Shown here piece by piece: positions 1 through 10,316 of a DNA stretch of 64,000 bases. The DNA is taken from positions 166,489-230,488 of the forward strand of contig CANSKZ010000002.1 of assembly GCA_947647595.1 (NCBI GenBank), given 5' to 3'. The notes below the pieces were generated by a model that was not told where the DNA came from, ran no database searches, and saw only the letters and a list, made by a program, of their open reading frames with translations. Within the stretch, counting starts at the first letter, position 1; each line of letters opens with the position of its first letter. Position numbers and translations under genes: made by a program. The stretch is from an uncultured Clostridium sp. Its GTDB lineage: Bacteria; Bacillota; Clostridia; TANB77; CAG-508.

Positions 1-3000
1 AAAATTCCTGTAGAAGTATTTTTCAAAAATTGCAATTGTCTTTCTGAAATAACCGAATTGATACTGTCTTCTACAAACCTTTCATATACATTTTTTTCGT
101 TATTTAGGATAATTAAATCCATAAAAATATTTTTGATTCGATAATATTCAAAAGCTCTGATGACATCTTCTAATACATAAATTTCTTCGAATTTCGAAAT
201 CTTCAAAACAAGAATTGGGACATCACCTGATATTCCATATTTCCACAAACTATTAATCGAATATTCCATTTCCTGATTTTTCTTATTGAATGGATTTAAT
301 TGTAAAATATAATTCAACAATTGTTGATACATTTGCAATTTGCTTCCTTTGATTTGCAAATACTTATTTTGTTCTTCACTTCTGACTCTTGCAATATTAA
401 ATATTTTGTCAATTTCTTCTTTTCCTTTGGTTTGTTTGATAAGCTTTTGCACTTCTTCTTTTGATTCACCTGCTGTTAAGATGAAGTCTACAGTTGCGTC
501 TGAACCAGAAGCTACTTTTACCGTTCTTTTCATGACAACCATCGGAGAAACAACTTGTGCAATTTGTTTTGAGAAAACTTTTTGCTGTTTTATCATTTGT
601 GGTAAATCATAATTTTCCCTACCTTGATATTTTTCACCATCAATTTCATATTCGAAATTCACAATTTGGTCACTTTCTGTGTATAACGTTGTTGCTAAAT
701 ATAAACTACTTTCAAGGTCACGTGATTTTCTTTGAACGATTAGATTTTCTTCCTCTTCTTCTAATTTCAAAAATAGCTTGTTGAAAATTGGATGTGCATA
801 CTCTGAAGATTTGCTCGAAAGTGTTGGTTCAAATTCACAAATCAGTTCTAATACTTCGTCACTTTGTCCTAAATTTTCAATTTGCACACGTCTAATTTCG
901 ACACATTTATCAGGGTCTAGTGTTACAGTTACTTCAAATTTAATGTTAGCATCTTTTCCTATAAATTTGGCTTTGTCTGGTGCAAAAACAATTTTTTCGC
1001 ATTTTTCTAAACGCATAATTTTTTTGGTTTTTGTATTTCTAAGATAAAAGAAAATCCCGTTTTTTAACTCCGCTGTTTCTTTGTAGCTATTTACCATATT
1101 TCCTTTATATTCGCTGAAACCTTCGCCAAAATCATTAATGGTGATTTTATAATTGCTGTTAGCAATTACATTTATATTTTTAAATTTTGGATTTGGATTC
1201 TCGATGATTTTTTCAACATATCCACTATCACCTGGAATTTTATTTTTGGAGATTTTCTCCTTTTTCTCTTTTGTAATAATCATCTTAACTGGCATTTTTT
1301 CTTGTAATAATACGTTAACTGATTCGATTTCTGGGTTTTTGTTAAATCGTGTTTGTAAAATATTTTGATTAATACAATTATTAATGGAAAGTAAAATTAA
1401 ACCTTGATGATGTGCCATATACGTTTTTACAACTTCATGCGTTTTTCCTTTTTTCAAACGGCGACTCGTGTAATCTACTGCTTCATAGAATCCATATTTT
1501 CCGTCTGGCACCTTGTTTTTCAAGTTCTTTTAAATTGTGGATTCCTTCTGTTTGAGCATCGTATAATGCTAAAAATGTGCTGTATGGTGATACAACAATA
1601 TCTTCTTCCAATCCCCTTTTCAATCCCAACCAAGGAACGCCAAATGCTTTATATTGATAATTTCGTTCCAAATCTCTTAAATTAAACGCAGATTCTGAAA
1701 TTCCCCACGGAATCTGTAATTTTTTCGCATATTCCATTTGACTTAATACCGCAAATCGACTTGCTTCATCTATTAAACTTCCTTCGTATCGTTTTAAATT
1801 AATGTTTGGCATTAAATATTCGAACATGGTTCCTGTCCAAGAAATGAGTCCTTTGTAGCCTTTGAAAGAAGTTAGAGTTCTACTTAAATTATTCCAAATT
1901 TTACTTGGAACATCACCTTTGGCAATGGCAACAAGGCTTGCTTGTCTTGCTTCAGAAGCTAGAAAATCATAATAAGAATCAGTGAGTTCGTTATCTTCTA
2001 AGTTAAATCCAATCGACATTAATTTGTTTTCTGGACTGTATAATTTGGAAAAATCAGTATTGTTAATCAAATCTGTAACATTTTTGATTAAATTGTCTCG
2101 TTTGGTATCGGCATTGTGTTCGATTAGGAATTGTTTTACAATATACAAATAGCCTACCAAATTTCCACTATCAACAGACGAAACATATCTTGGAATCAAT
2201 GGTTCCAAAGTTTTTGTGTTATACCAATTATATAAATGCCCATTCCATTTTGCTAACATATTTATCGTTTCAATAATTTTATGAAGATAATCCATTGCTT
2301 CTTCTAGTTTGATATATCCTAAATCATAAGCTGAAACAATGGCCAATAATTCCAATCCAATATTGGTAGAAGAAGTTCTATTGACTGCTTTTATTTTACG
2401 GTCTTCCTGATAGTTATCGGTCATAAGATAATGTGTTTCTTCTTTTATATGGTCTTTGAAAAATTGCCAAGTATTTTTTCCAACTTCTTTTAAATAGTCA
2501 GCATTTTCTTTACTGACTTCCACTTGGGTTTCTGCATCCAAACTAATATACCACGCGACAATTGGCGCAATTATCCATAAAATTCCCAAAATAATCGCCA
2601 ATGGATTTTGGAAAAACAAAAATAAAATACCAAAAATCACGTTAGATTTCATTTGAGAAAAATGAGATAATAAATCTGTTTTGGCATTTTTGTCGCCGTC
2701 TTCTGCGGTCATCCATTCGAGTAATTTGGTTTTTGTTTTCATACGGTAAATACTTTTGCAAATCGCATCTAGGTTTTTAAACATTTCATAAGGCAAAAAT
2801 AAAAGGGTCAGTAAAATGCGAAAAAAGCTAATCGTGCTATTTTTCAAATCCTTCGAAAACTTTTTATCACTATAAACAGCGCCTTCTATGTTGCTTTCTT
2901 TGAATATAATATAATTTACACCCTCTAACAAACAAGAAATAATAATGGATAACACGGACCATAACACAATTTCAAGTCCTAGCATTTTGTGATGGAAATA

Positions 3001-5427
3001 AAAAAAGTTTCCTGCTACAACTCCAACAAAAGCTGTGATATTTAATAAACTTCTTCGCAAATTGTCAAACATTTTAAATTTGGAAATTTCGTTTAATCGC
3101 TTGCTTTTTAGCCATTTTATGATTTGCCAATCGCCTCTAGTCCAACGGTGATTTCTTAAAATATACGGAATATAGCGAAGTGGATATCCATCTAGTAACA
3201 TGACATCGGTTAACAGTCCACAACGCAAGAAATTTCCTTCTAATAAATCGTGACTTAAAACTGTGTTTTCTTCAATTTCTCCTTCTAGAATTTGGTTATA
3301 AACCTGAACATCATAAATTCCTTTTCCTGTAAAAATTCCTTCTTCAAAATAGTCTTGATAAATATCGGAAATCGCGTTGGTATAAAAATCAATTCCGCCT
3401 TGCATGCTAAATAATTCAACAAATTTACTTTTCTTTGCCAAATCCATATCCAATCCAATACGTGGTTGCATAATGCCGTAACCAGATATAACTTTGTTAT
3501 TCTCAATGACTGGAAGACTTAGCACATGACTCATCGCACCAATTAATTTTTGAGCGGTTTCTAAACTTAAATTTGTATCACTATCTAATGTTATAATATA
3601 TTTAATTTCTGGCAGATTTTCTTTGGATTCTTCAATAGTATTGGCCCAAAAATTATCTTTCCTTTTGCCTTTGATATATTCATTAAACGTTACCAAAAGT
3701 CCTCTTTTTCTTTCCCAACCAATATATGATTTTTCGCTTGTATTCCAAACTCTTTTTCGATAGAAAAAGTGAAATTTAGGAAATCCAAATTCTCCATATT
3801 TTTGGTTTAATTCTCGTGCACATTTTTTTCCTGTTTCCATAACTGTTCGGTCAAATTTTGTGGTTTCTGCTTTTTCTTCGCTACAATCTCCTAGTAATGC
3901 AAAATATAAATTTTCTGATTTATTTGCCAAATAATAAACTTCTAATTTTTGAAACATCTCTTTGACTTTGTCCGCCGATTTTAAAATCGTAGGAATTACA
4001 ATAAAGGTGGCTTGCTCTTCTGGGATTCCTTCTTCATAGCTAATTTTAGGAATTCTGGTTGGTTTTTTTAGTTTTCCTAAAACATAATTCAAAATCCTTA
4101 AAAAGATTTCTGAAATCGGAATATATAAAATAATCCAAATCAATACACTTAACATTGTCAAGTCATATTTCAAACTAATTTTGGCACTAATTAAAAAGTC
4201 CAAATACATTGGTATAATTAAATTACACGCCACATAAATTTTACTTTTGACTTGTTTTTTCATCTTTTTATGATGCTTCATTTCTAAAGCATCTTTTAAT
4301 TCATCGATTCCGTCACCAATTAAATAATAACCCACATGCGCTTTTTTCTTTTCCACCAAGTTTTGGAAATTTTCATATCGATTGCAGAGTTCAATGACTT
4401 TTTCGCAAATATAAATTTCAGATATTTTGCTTTTTTTCGAAATTTCCTCTATTTTACTTCTATAATACGATTTGCTATCTTGGTCCATAAACTCATATAC
4501 GCCTGCTGGATCCATTTTCAAAATTTCTTCGGAAACATTTATATAACCAAACAATTCCGAAAAACTCGTTCGATTAATGGCTTTGATACTTGTAATTCCA
4601 TTTCCTATTTTAATTTTTAAATTGGCAATGTATAAATGTTCTTTTTGAATCACGTCTGAAAGTGTCACGCCCAATTTTAATACTTCTTTTTCCAAAACGG
4701 CTTGATATTCAATTGCCTTTTTACCATATACTTTTAATTTATATGACATATATTCAATAAAAGGATATTTGAGTTCACTTTCGCTAAATACTTTGACATT
4801 AGAAATATTTTTAAATTTTCTTTCATTTCCACTTTTTCCGTCAATAACTCTTTCAATAATGCTTTCCACTTTATATTTCTGGATTTGCGAAGAATAAATT
4901 TTTTCACAAACTTCACGTACATGGGAAATCATGGAAATTTTGAAAAACGTACCGATATTATAAATTTCGTCCATACTTAAAAATTTCTTTTTCTGATAAG
5001 CTCTCAATGCTAAATCAATGACTTCTCGATCCACTTTACAATCTGTATAAGCCACAATTTCTTCTGCTAAAACATAACTTCTTGCAAATCCTTGAAATCG
5101 TCCATTAGAAAGTCCAATCATGGAAGTATATTTTTTAAGAGGCATTTCTTTTTCAATGGATTTAACGGTTTCTTCAATAATATAAAAATTATCTAAAAGC
5201 CATTCACCAGCAGAATGTATTTTTATGCCAAGTTTAATATGCTTATCTAATAATCGATAAGTTTCTAAAATAAACTTATAATCCTCTTTTACCGTTGGTA
5301 CAGGATACGTATCTTTACTTGACGAGCTTCTGACATTATGCTCTGCTGCAACTTTTTCAATATACTGACTTAATTGATTTCGGTCTAATAACGTTCCCCT
5401 GATATTTAGGCTTCTATTTTTTTTCAT
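1..5427 (-). CDS. Cyclic beta-1,2-glucan synthase-like enzyme (GT84 + glycoamylase + GH94), with a +1 shift at CGG; 3' end outside window
   Basis: A membrane glycosyltransferase that would polymerise and cyclise glucan. The first segment (5427-1504) has membrane helices near residues 400-480. A GT84 domain follows, with the acidic motif TLDSDTN near 616 and RNHRWTRGDW near 760, then more helices. The glycoamylase-like domain starts near 1019 (TSSTNIG) and includes ISWTGTMFEY near 1197. In the zero frame it stops five codons after the CGG at 1503-1501. Skipping C1503 continues into the frame 1502-1, with GKYGFYEA, TYMAHHQG and the GH94 N-terminal region, up to the window edge. Family members are about 2800 residues, so roughly a third lies outside. 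The start is placed at 5427, six bases after AAGGAG, not at the upstream in-frame ATG at 5442. Domain identity is confident; the exact glycan product is inferred. Confidence 0.85.
1501..1503 (-). other. CGG +1 frameshift site in the glucan synthase gene
   Basis: Coding strand reads AGA CGG AAA ATA in the upstream frame. Dropping the C gives AGA GGA AAA TAT GGA, restoring the family motif GKYGFYEA. It is the only in-phase CGG in about 1800 codons of this gene. Confidence 0.75.
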
Positions 5428-5489
5428 AAAATTCTCCTTCATCTTTTTTGGTTATTTTTTGTAGATTGAGGAAATTTTATGCATAAAAA

Positions 5490-5522
5490 TACCGCAAAAA
5501 GCAAACTTTACTTTTTGCAGTA
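5490..5522. promoter_or_regulatory. Inverted repeat between divergent genes
   Basis: Two 12-base arms (5490-5501 and 5511-5522) pair with one mismatch around a 9-base loop. The element lies in the 177-bp gap between the glucan synthase gene (minus) and cwlD (plus). On the minus strand the stem is followed by TATTTTT, so it could act as a leader terminator for the glucan synthase transcript, or as a protein-binding operator. Function is inferred only from position and symmetry. Confidence 0.4.
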
Positions 5523-5619
5523 ATATTTACTTAAACTAACAATCTGTCAACTAAAAATTAATTCTCAGCGTTTTATACATAATCTACTTTCTCTTTCATA
5601 TAATCAAAGAGGTGATTTT

Positions 5620-6321
5620 ATGATTTTATTAAATAAGAAGAAAATTCTATTCATTTTATCTTGCATCACAATTTCGATTGTGTTTTTTAATTATAATTCG
5701 ATTCCAGATTCAATTGAGACTTCGTCTACTCCTGTTTCCAATCATGTTGTAATTTTAGATGCTGGACATGGACTTCCAGATGGTGGCGCCGAATCTGCTG
5801 ATGGAATTTATGAATCTACCATTAATTTGGCAATCGTAGAAAAATTACAAAAATTATTGGAAAGTTCATCTTGTACTGTCATTTTAACACGTTCTGATGA
5901 AAACGGAATTTATGAAATGGATGCTGACACTATTCGCCAGAAAAAAATTTCTGATATGAAAAATCGAGTTGAAATTGGAAATCATTCTGAGGCAGAAATT
6001 TTTGTGTCAATTCATTTGAACAAAATTGCGCAATCACAATATAGTGGTTGGCAAACTTTTTATCAATTAGATAATGAAAAAAGTTTAAATTTAGCAACGA
6101 ATATTCAAGATAATTTGAATTATTCCATTCAAAAAGAAAATAAACGTATCCCTGAAAAAATGCCAGATATTTATTTGGCTAAAAACTTAGAAATTCCTTT
6201 TACTATTGTAGAGTGCGGATTTTTGTCAAACTCAAATGAATGTAATATGCTTCAAACGAACAATTACCAAGAAGTTTTAGCTTGGGGAATTTATACAGGA
6301 ATTATGGATTATTTTAAGTAA
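5620..6321 (+). CDS. cwlD: N-acetylmuramoyl-L-alanine amidase CwlD (spore cortex)
   Basis: A 233-residue Amidase_3 zinc enzyme. CwlD removes the peptide side chain from muramic acid, a step in making the muramic-delta-lactam of spore cortex. Residues 8-25 are a signal anchor, placing the enzyme outside the membrane. Zinc-site motifs are visible: LDAGHG (near 48), a Glu in YESTINLA (near 66), SIHLN (near 131) and VECGFLSN (near 198). Length matches Bacillus CwlD (237). AGAGGTGAT precedes the ATG. It is transcribed alone, divergently from the glucan synthase gene. It marks the host as a spore former. Confidence 0.88.
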   Translation: MILLNKKKILFILSCITISIVFFNYNSIPDSIETSSTPVSNHVVILDAGHGLPDGGAESADGIYESTINLAIVEKLQKLLESSSCTVILTRSDENGIYEMDADTIRQKKISDMKNRVEIGNHSEAEIFVSIHLNKIAQSQYSGWQTFYQLDNEKSLNLATNIQDNLNYSIQKENKRIPEKMPDIYLAKNLEIPFTIVECGFLSNSNECNMLQTNNYQEVLAWGIYTGIMDYFK

Positions 6322-6373
6322 TATTTTCAATTTTATTTTTTGAAATTTGTAGCAGAAATTGCTAAGATAAAAA

Positions 6374-6626
6374 TTAATATTTTTTATATATGTCTCCTCT
6401 ATTTTCAGCTTCAGTAACATCTATGTAAATTTGATAATCAAGCCATTCAAACATAATTCTATAATCACCGAACTCGTAAGCGATATTTTTTCTTCGTATT
6501 TTGAATTTTTTTAATATCACCTTGTGGAAGTTGCATAATGGCTTGATATAACCTTATCTTTTGATTTTTGGGTTGTTTATTGATAAACTTTTTCGCTCTC
6601 TTCTTAATGTTAATGACATATCTCAT
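6374..6626 (-). CDS. RelE/ParE-family toxin, with +1 shift at CGG
   Basis: Second gene of a toxin-antitoxin pair; RelE toxins usually cleave mRNA on the ribosome. The ATG (6626) overlaps the antitoxin stop. In the zero frame the gene reads MRYVIN...KKKYRLRVR and hits TGA directly after CGG at 6470-6468, giving only 53 residues. Skipping C6470 gives YRLRVGDYRIMFEW and ends ENRGDIYKKY at 6374, the usual RelE C-terminal pattern, for an 83-residue protein. The gene looks broken, and would be missed, unless the CGG is read with a +1 shift. An A7 run at about 6505-6512 was considered as an alternative error site, but correcting there gives a poorer match to the family. Confidence 0.75.
6468..6470 (-). 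other. CGG +1 frameshift site in relE
   Basis: Coding strand reads GTT CGG TGA TTA. Dropping C gives GTT GGT GAT TAT AGA, the canonical RVGDYR of RelE toxins. Position is in phase with the start at 6626, and the new frame is in phase with the stop at 6374. Confidence 0.75.
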
Positions 6627-6916
6627 TCAAGTAATCCCTCCAATCCTTCTTCTTTTAGAATTATTTCCAAAGGAATTGCTTCTTCTTTTTCTTTTTTTCT
6701 TTCTTCTTCTGTTAAAGATAATTCTCTCATGAGCATAATTTTTTCTGTAATATCCATATTTTCTAATATCACATCAGGTGCTAAAGCAAGCAGTTTTTCA
6801 TCTAGCATTTTTTCTTCTAATTGTTTTACTTTATTTTGTTGCTCAAGATTTAGCATACAAGCTATATTATGAATATCAATAATATTTTGCTTTTGTTGTT
6901 CACTCATATTTTTCAC
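6623..6916 (-). CDS. Antitoxin of the RelE pair
   Basis: A 97-residue, highly charged, helical protein directly upstream of the RelE-like toxin and overlapping its start (ATGA). The C-terminal EAIPLEIILKEEGLE resembles the toxin-wrapping tail of RelB-like antitoxins. No clear ribbon-helix-helix or HTH motif was recognised at the N-terminus. The antitoxin role rests mainly on gene order and size. The pair would normally be autoregulated from the region just upstream of 6916. Confidence 0.65.
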   Translation of the reverse strand: MKNMSEQQKQNIIDIHNIACMLNLEQQNKVKQLEEKMLDEKLLALAPDVILENMDITEKIMLMRELSLTEEERKKEKEEAIPLEIILKEEGLEGLLE

Positions 6917-6974
6917 TCCTTTCTAAGTAAAAGTATATCATAAATTGCATTTTTTTACAACTATTTTGCTAAAA

Positions 6975-7000
6975 AACTACCGAAAATTTCTTCGGTAGTT
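6975..7000 (-). terminator. Rho-independent terminator
   Basis: A 10-bp perfect stem (6975-6984 with 6991-7000) and a 6-base loop, followed on the minus strand by TTTTTT. It sits just downstream of the 3D-domain gene that ends at 7008. Confidence 0.85.
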
Positions 7001-7007
7001 CTTTCCT

Positions 7008-7967
7008 TTATCTATAAATATGACATTCCAAATTTCTTCTTCCAAAGCTTAAACATTCTGACATAGAATCCATCCAAATATCTAAGTGATTGTTAGTAAT
7101 TGCACCGCCTGTATCTTGTACAACAAACCAGCCGCCATTTGGTTTATTGGCAAAATAAGGAATATAAATTACGGTTCCAGCGGGATATGCTCGCCCTGCT
7201 GCTACTGTATACCATGAAGCTGCTGTCGCACCACTAGCGGTTCTTGTATTTCCACCGCAAGATGCTGCACAATAGGCTGACGTATTTAAAGTAACCACTG
7301 TTGGTGTTTTTCCTGCTGTGCTTGCTGGAATAGCGCCACTTGCATTTCTCGTTCCAGAAGATCTTGCTACTACTTTAGATGAAATCTGAATAATTTTTTC
7401 AACTGGCTCTTTTATGATTGTTTCAGAAATTACTTCTCTTGCCTTTTCTTCATTGTCTTGTATTTTTACTTTATACTTGATTTCTTTGATTCCATTTTCA
7501 CCTTCTTGCAATACTTTATTGGTTGTTTCAGTTCCTGAAGATGAAACATCTTTTGTCACTGTTTCATATGGAATTTCAACTTGTTCTATAACAATTTTTT
7601 CTGTGACTGTCACATAATTTCCTAAAATTTCTTCTGTTGAAACACTTTCTACTTCTTCTGCAATAATTTTTCTTTCTTGCGAAGTTTTCGTAATTGTGAT
7701 TGTTTTTGTCAAGTCAATATTGGAATTAAAATCTGGATATACTTCTTCATTTGATTCTAATATAATATGATTTTCTTCTAGTATATCAGCTATTTTCGTT
7801 TTCGCTGTCATAACCGTTGTTTCACAATCATCTGCAAAAACAATTTTTACTGAATTTACCTCTGACTTAGCCGCCATAACTCCAATCGCAAAGATGCAGA
7901 CAAAAATAATACTAACGAAAGCAATCTTACGAATTATCCTAATCGATAACTTGTCATATGTTTTCAT
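7008..7967 (-). CDS. Secreted cell-wall protein with DUF348, G5 and 3D domains
   Basis: A 319-residue protein of the YabE/YuiC type. It has an N-terminal membrane segment (about residues 7-25), a DUF348-like region, a G5 region (VEIPYETVTKD and following) and a C-terminal 3D domain. The 3D domain shows its conserved aspartates in VVQDTGGAI and LDIWMD. 3D domains are related to lytic transglycosylases and are used in peptidoglycan turnover during growth, germination or resuscitation. The start is taken at MKTYDK, nine bases after AAGGAGG, instead of an in-frame ATG nine codons upstream. A terminator follows. Confidence 0.85.
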   Translation of the reverse strand: MKTYDKLSIRIIRKIAFVSIIFVCIFAIGVMAAKSEVNSVKIVFADDCETTVMTAKTKIADILEENHIILESNEEVYPDFNSNIDLTKTITITKTSQERKIIAEEVESVSTEEILGNYVTVTEKIVIEQVEIPYETVTKDVSSSGTETTNKVLQEGENGIKEIKYKVKIQDNEEKAREVISETIIKEPVEKIIQISSKVVARSSGTRNASGAIPASTAGKTPTVVTLNTSAYCAASCGGNTRTASGATAASWYTVAAGRAYPAGTVIYIPYFANKPNGGWFVVQDTGGAITNNHLDIWMDSMSECLSFGRRNLECHIYR

Positions 7968-8188
7968 AAATTTGTCCCTCCTTTTAAGTGACATTGTTAT
8001 TATATCTTTAAATTTTTATTTTGTCAATTCAATTTTGAGGTGTTACATTTACATAAAATTTACTTTTCCATTCCTCCTTTTCGCAAAGCCTGAAATTTAT
8101 TAATTAATAAATTTCTTCTTATTACATAATATGTACAAAAATTTTTTCTATTCCTTATTATTTTACAAAAGCATTTTTCTATTCTAAA

Positions 8189-8222
8189 AAAACGTTAGCA
8201 AATATAAATTTACTAACGTTTT
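8189..8222 (-). terminator. Terminator after the GGDEF gene
   Basis: A 10-bp AAAACGTTAG stem with a 14-base AT loop, followed on the minus strand by TTTTT. It lies directly beyond the stop at 8226. Confidence 0.75.
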
Positions 8223-8225
8223 CTC

Positions 8226-9155
8226 TTATATTGTTTTTCTTCGATTAATTACATAGGCACTTCCCATAATCGATTTTGCTCGATGTTTTACTTGTGCTCC
8301 AACTTCGCCAATTTCCAAAGTTGAATGAAATACATTAGGGTCAACTTCCACAACTGCAATTGAAATTGTTGTCATTGGAAATTGCTCTAAAACACCTTTT
8401 CTATTTTCAATTTCTACATAGCCTCTTTCCATATCTTCTTTGCTATAAAAAGCCTCAACACCTGTATCAAACTCAATAATAATTTCTTGACAGATTTTAT
8501 CATAATCTGTTTTATCCACAATTGCTACAAAATCATCTCCACCGATATGGCCTACAAAGTTGCTACTGTCCTCCACATTATGAACATATTGAGAAATGAC
8601 TTTGGCTGTAAATTTTATAATTTCATCACCATTGGAAAAACCGTAAACATCGTTGTAGGCTTTGAAATTATCTAAATCAACATACAAAATAGCAAATGTT
8701 TCTTGCTTTAATAATCTTTTTTTCATTTCTGCTTGGATTTGTACATTACCTGGAAGTCCTGTCAGAGGACTTACTTTTCGATTCGTGTAGAGTAATTCAA
8801 TAATGTTTTTTACTGTATAAAATAAATATTCTTCGTCAATTGGTTTCTTAATATAATATTGTACTGATGTTTTTAATATCTCAATTCGGTGTGCTTTGTC
8901 AATATTCGAACTAACAATAGCAAGTGGCGTTATGTTGTTGTCATCATCATTTCGAATGGTATTGCAAATGTCAATTACATTTACATCTGTGTTGTCTTCA
9001 TCAACAATAATCAAGGCTGGAATGTTTCTCAAAGCAAGCTCTAATTCTTCTGCCTTAACATTGATAAATCGATATTGATTCATCCCTTCAAACAATTTAT
9101 TTAGTATTACGATTAATTCGTTTTTATCATCAATTACATAAATATCTTGTATCAT
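8226..9155 (-). CDS. Response-regulator-like protein with GGDEF domain (putative diguanylate cyclase)
   Basis: 309 residues. Residues 1-120 resemble a receiver domain, with acidic residues VIDD at the start, a candidate phospho-Asp in LIIVDED and a conserved Lys in IKKP. Residues 125-305 are a GGDEF domain with SPLTGLPG, YVDLDNFKAYND and the signature HIGGDDF. The signature Glu is Asp; such variants can be active, but activity is not certain. If active it makes cyclic di-GMP. No kinase is adjacent, and no EAL or PilZ protein was seen in the window. The gene is monocistronic with its own terminator. Confidence 0.85.
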   Translation of the reverse strand: MIQDIYVIDDKNELIVILNKLFEGMNQYRFINVKAEELELALRNIPALIIVDEDNTDVNVIDICNTIRNDDDNNITPLAIVSSNIDKAHRIEILKTSVQYYIKKPIDEEYLFYTVKNIIELLYTNRKVSPLTGLPGNVQIQAEMKKRLLKQETFAILYVDLDNFKAYNDVYGFSNGDEIIKFTAKVISQYVHNVEDSSNFVGHIGGDDFVAIVDKTDYDKICQEIIIEFDTGVEAFYSKEDMERGYVEIENRKGVLEQFPMTTISIAVVEVDPNVFHSTLEIGEVGAQVKHRAKSIMGSAYVINRRKTI

Positions 9156-9196
9156 TTGTTCACTCCTGCTATTTTTCTCTTGTATTTAGATTGATA

Positions 9197-10171
9197 TTAT
9201 TGATTGGTCGTTGTATTTTGTGGCGCATTACCAGTATCGCCATAGCTACAATCTCCATCAAATTTGGTTTCTGTTCCGTCCACACTCTTTACTGTAATAA
9301 TAATTCGATTATATCCTACTTCTAATTTTTGAGAAAATTGAATTGAAGTTGGTTTATCGTTTCCAATGTCAACATTATAATCTACATTATTAAAATTAAA
9401 AGCAACGGATTCAATTCCATTTTCATGTGTTGCAGCAATGTCAATACTACTTCCGTCTGCGGATAGTGTTACAACAATTTCTGGTTTTGTAAGACCTGTA
9501 AAGCTCTTGGTTTCTGTTGTTGTATTACTACTTCCGTCCACTGCAACAACTGTTAAATCATTTTCACCTTTTAAGATTTCAATTTCTGTTGAGACTTCTT
9601 TACTACCTTCTTCTGCATAAACCGTTTGTTCTTCTTCCTCGTTCCAACGATAGGTCATGAAATCTAAACCAGTTTCATCTTTTGCTGTGATTTTTAATTT
9701 TTTATCTTCTGTTACTTTCAATTCTATCACTGGATTAATAATATCTTCACCTTGTTCTGAAAAGACTTCTTCATCATAAGTTGTTTCATTTCCTATTTCA
9801 TCCACTACTTTTATATGCAATGTATTATCTCCTGCTGGAGCATTAATCGTTTCTTCTAAATATTTTCCAGAACCCTTGATGGTTTTTTCCGAACTTGTAT
9901 TCCAACTATAAATTAATTTTTGAATATTTTTATCATGTGTTACAGAAATGGTAACTTGAGCATCTTTTACTTCTACTGTTATATTGGCTTGTGTTTTTTG
10001 CTTCACTTCTTGATTTACATTATTTTTATTGGCTAACATTCCATAGCCTACAACAGAAATTAAGCCAAGCGCAAATAGAATTAATATGATTGCAAAAACT
10101 CTAACTACTTTATCTGAGCCACCTGATTTATTGGATTTATGATTTGGCATATAATCTAAAATTTGGTTCAT
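9197..10171 (-). CDS. Membrane-anchored protein with three Ig-like repeats
   Basis: 324 residues. A lysine-rich cytoplasmic stretch is followed by one membrane helix (about 23-46). The extracellular part has three beta-sandwich-like repeats of about 80 residues, starting near 66, 148 and 230. Each has a core of the type I.ITA.DE.GI...YRWN followed by GENDLTVVAVD. A low-complexity NTTTNQ tail follows. It resembles Ig-like adhesion or cell-wall stalk domains of Clostridia. No enzymatic motif is seen. The ATG follows GAGGTGG. It lies next to the thioester surface protein gene and could be part of the same envelope system, which is inference. Confidence 0.6.
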   Translation of the reverse strand: MNQILDYMPNHKSNKSGGSDKVVRVFAIILILFALGLISVVGYGMLANKNNVNQEVKQKTQANITVEVKDAQVTISVTHDKNIQKLIYSWNTSSEKTIKGSGKYLEETINAPAGDNTLHIKVVDEIGNETTYDEEVFSEQGEDIINPVIELKVTEDKKLKITAKDETGLDFMTYRWNEEEEQTVYAEEGSKEVSTEIEILKGENDLTVVAVDGSSNTTTETKSFTGLTKPEIVVTLSADGSSIDIAATHENGIESVAFNFNNVDYNVDIGNDKPTSIQFSQKLEVGYNRIIITVKSVDGTETKFDGDCSYGDTGNAPQNTTTNQ

Positions 10172-10276
10172 TTTTCCACCTCGTTTTTTATATTCAAAAT
10201 TATTATAACATATAGAATTTTTAATGTAAATCGATTTTGAAAATTATTTTGATTTGTTTGCAAATTATTAAAAAAT

Positions 10277-10299
10277 AAGGGCAACTGATAGTCGCCCTT
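10277..10299 (-). terminator. Terminator after the large surface protein gene
   Basis: Stem AAGGGC/GCCCTT extended by inner ACT/AGT pairs, then TATTTTTT on the minus strand. It lies 18 bp beyond the stop at 10317. Confidence 0.75.
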
Positions 10300-10316
10300 A
10301 CGGATTATATTTTATC

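Noticed and set aside
6505..6512. Indel in the A7 run as the cause of the relE break
   Set aside because: Correcting there gives FKIRRKNIAYEFGDYR. Correcting at CGG gives the canonical YRLRVGDYRI, and the A7 run is then in frame.
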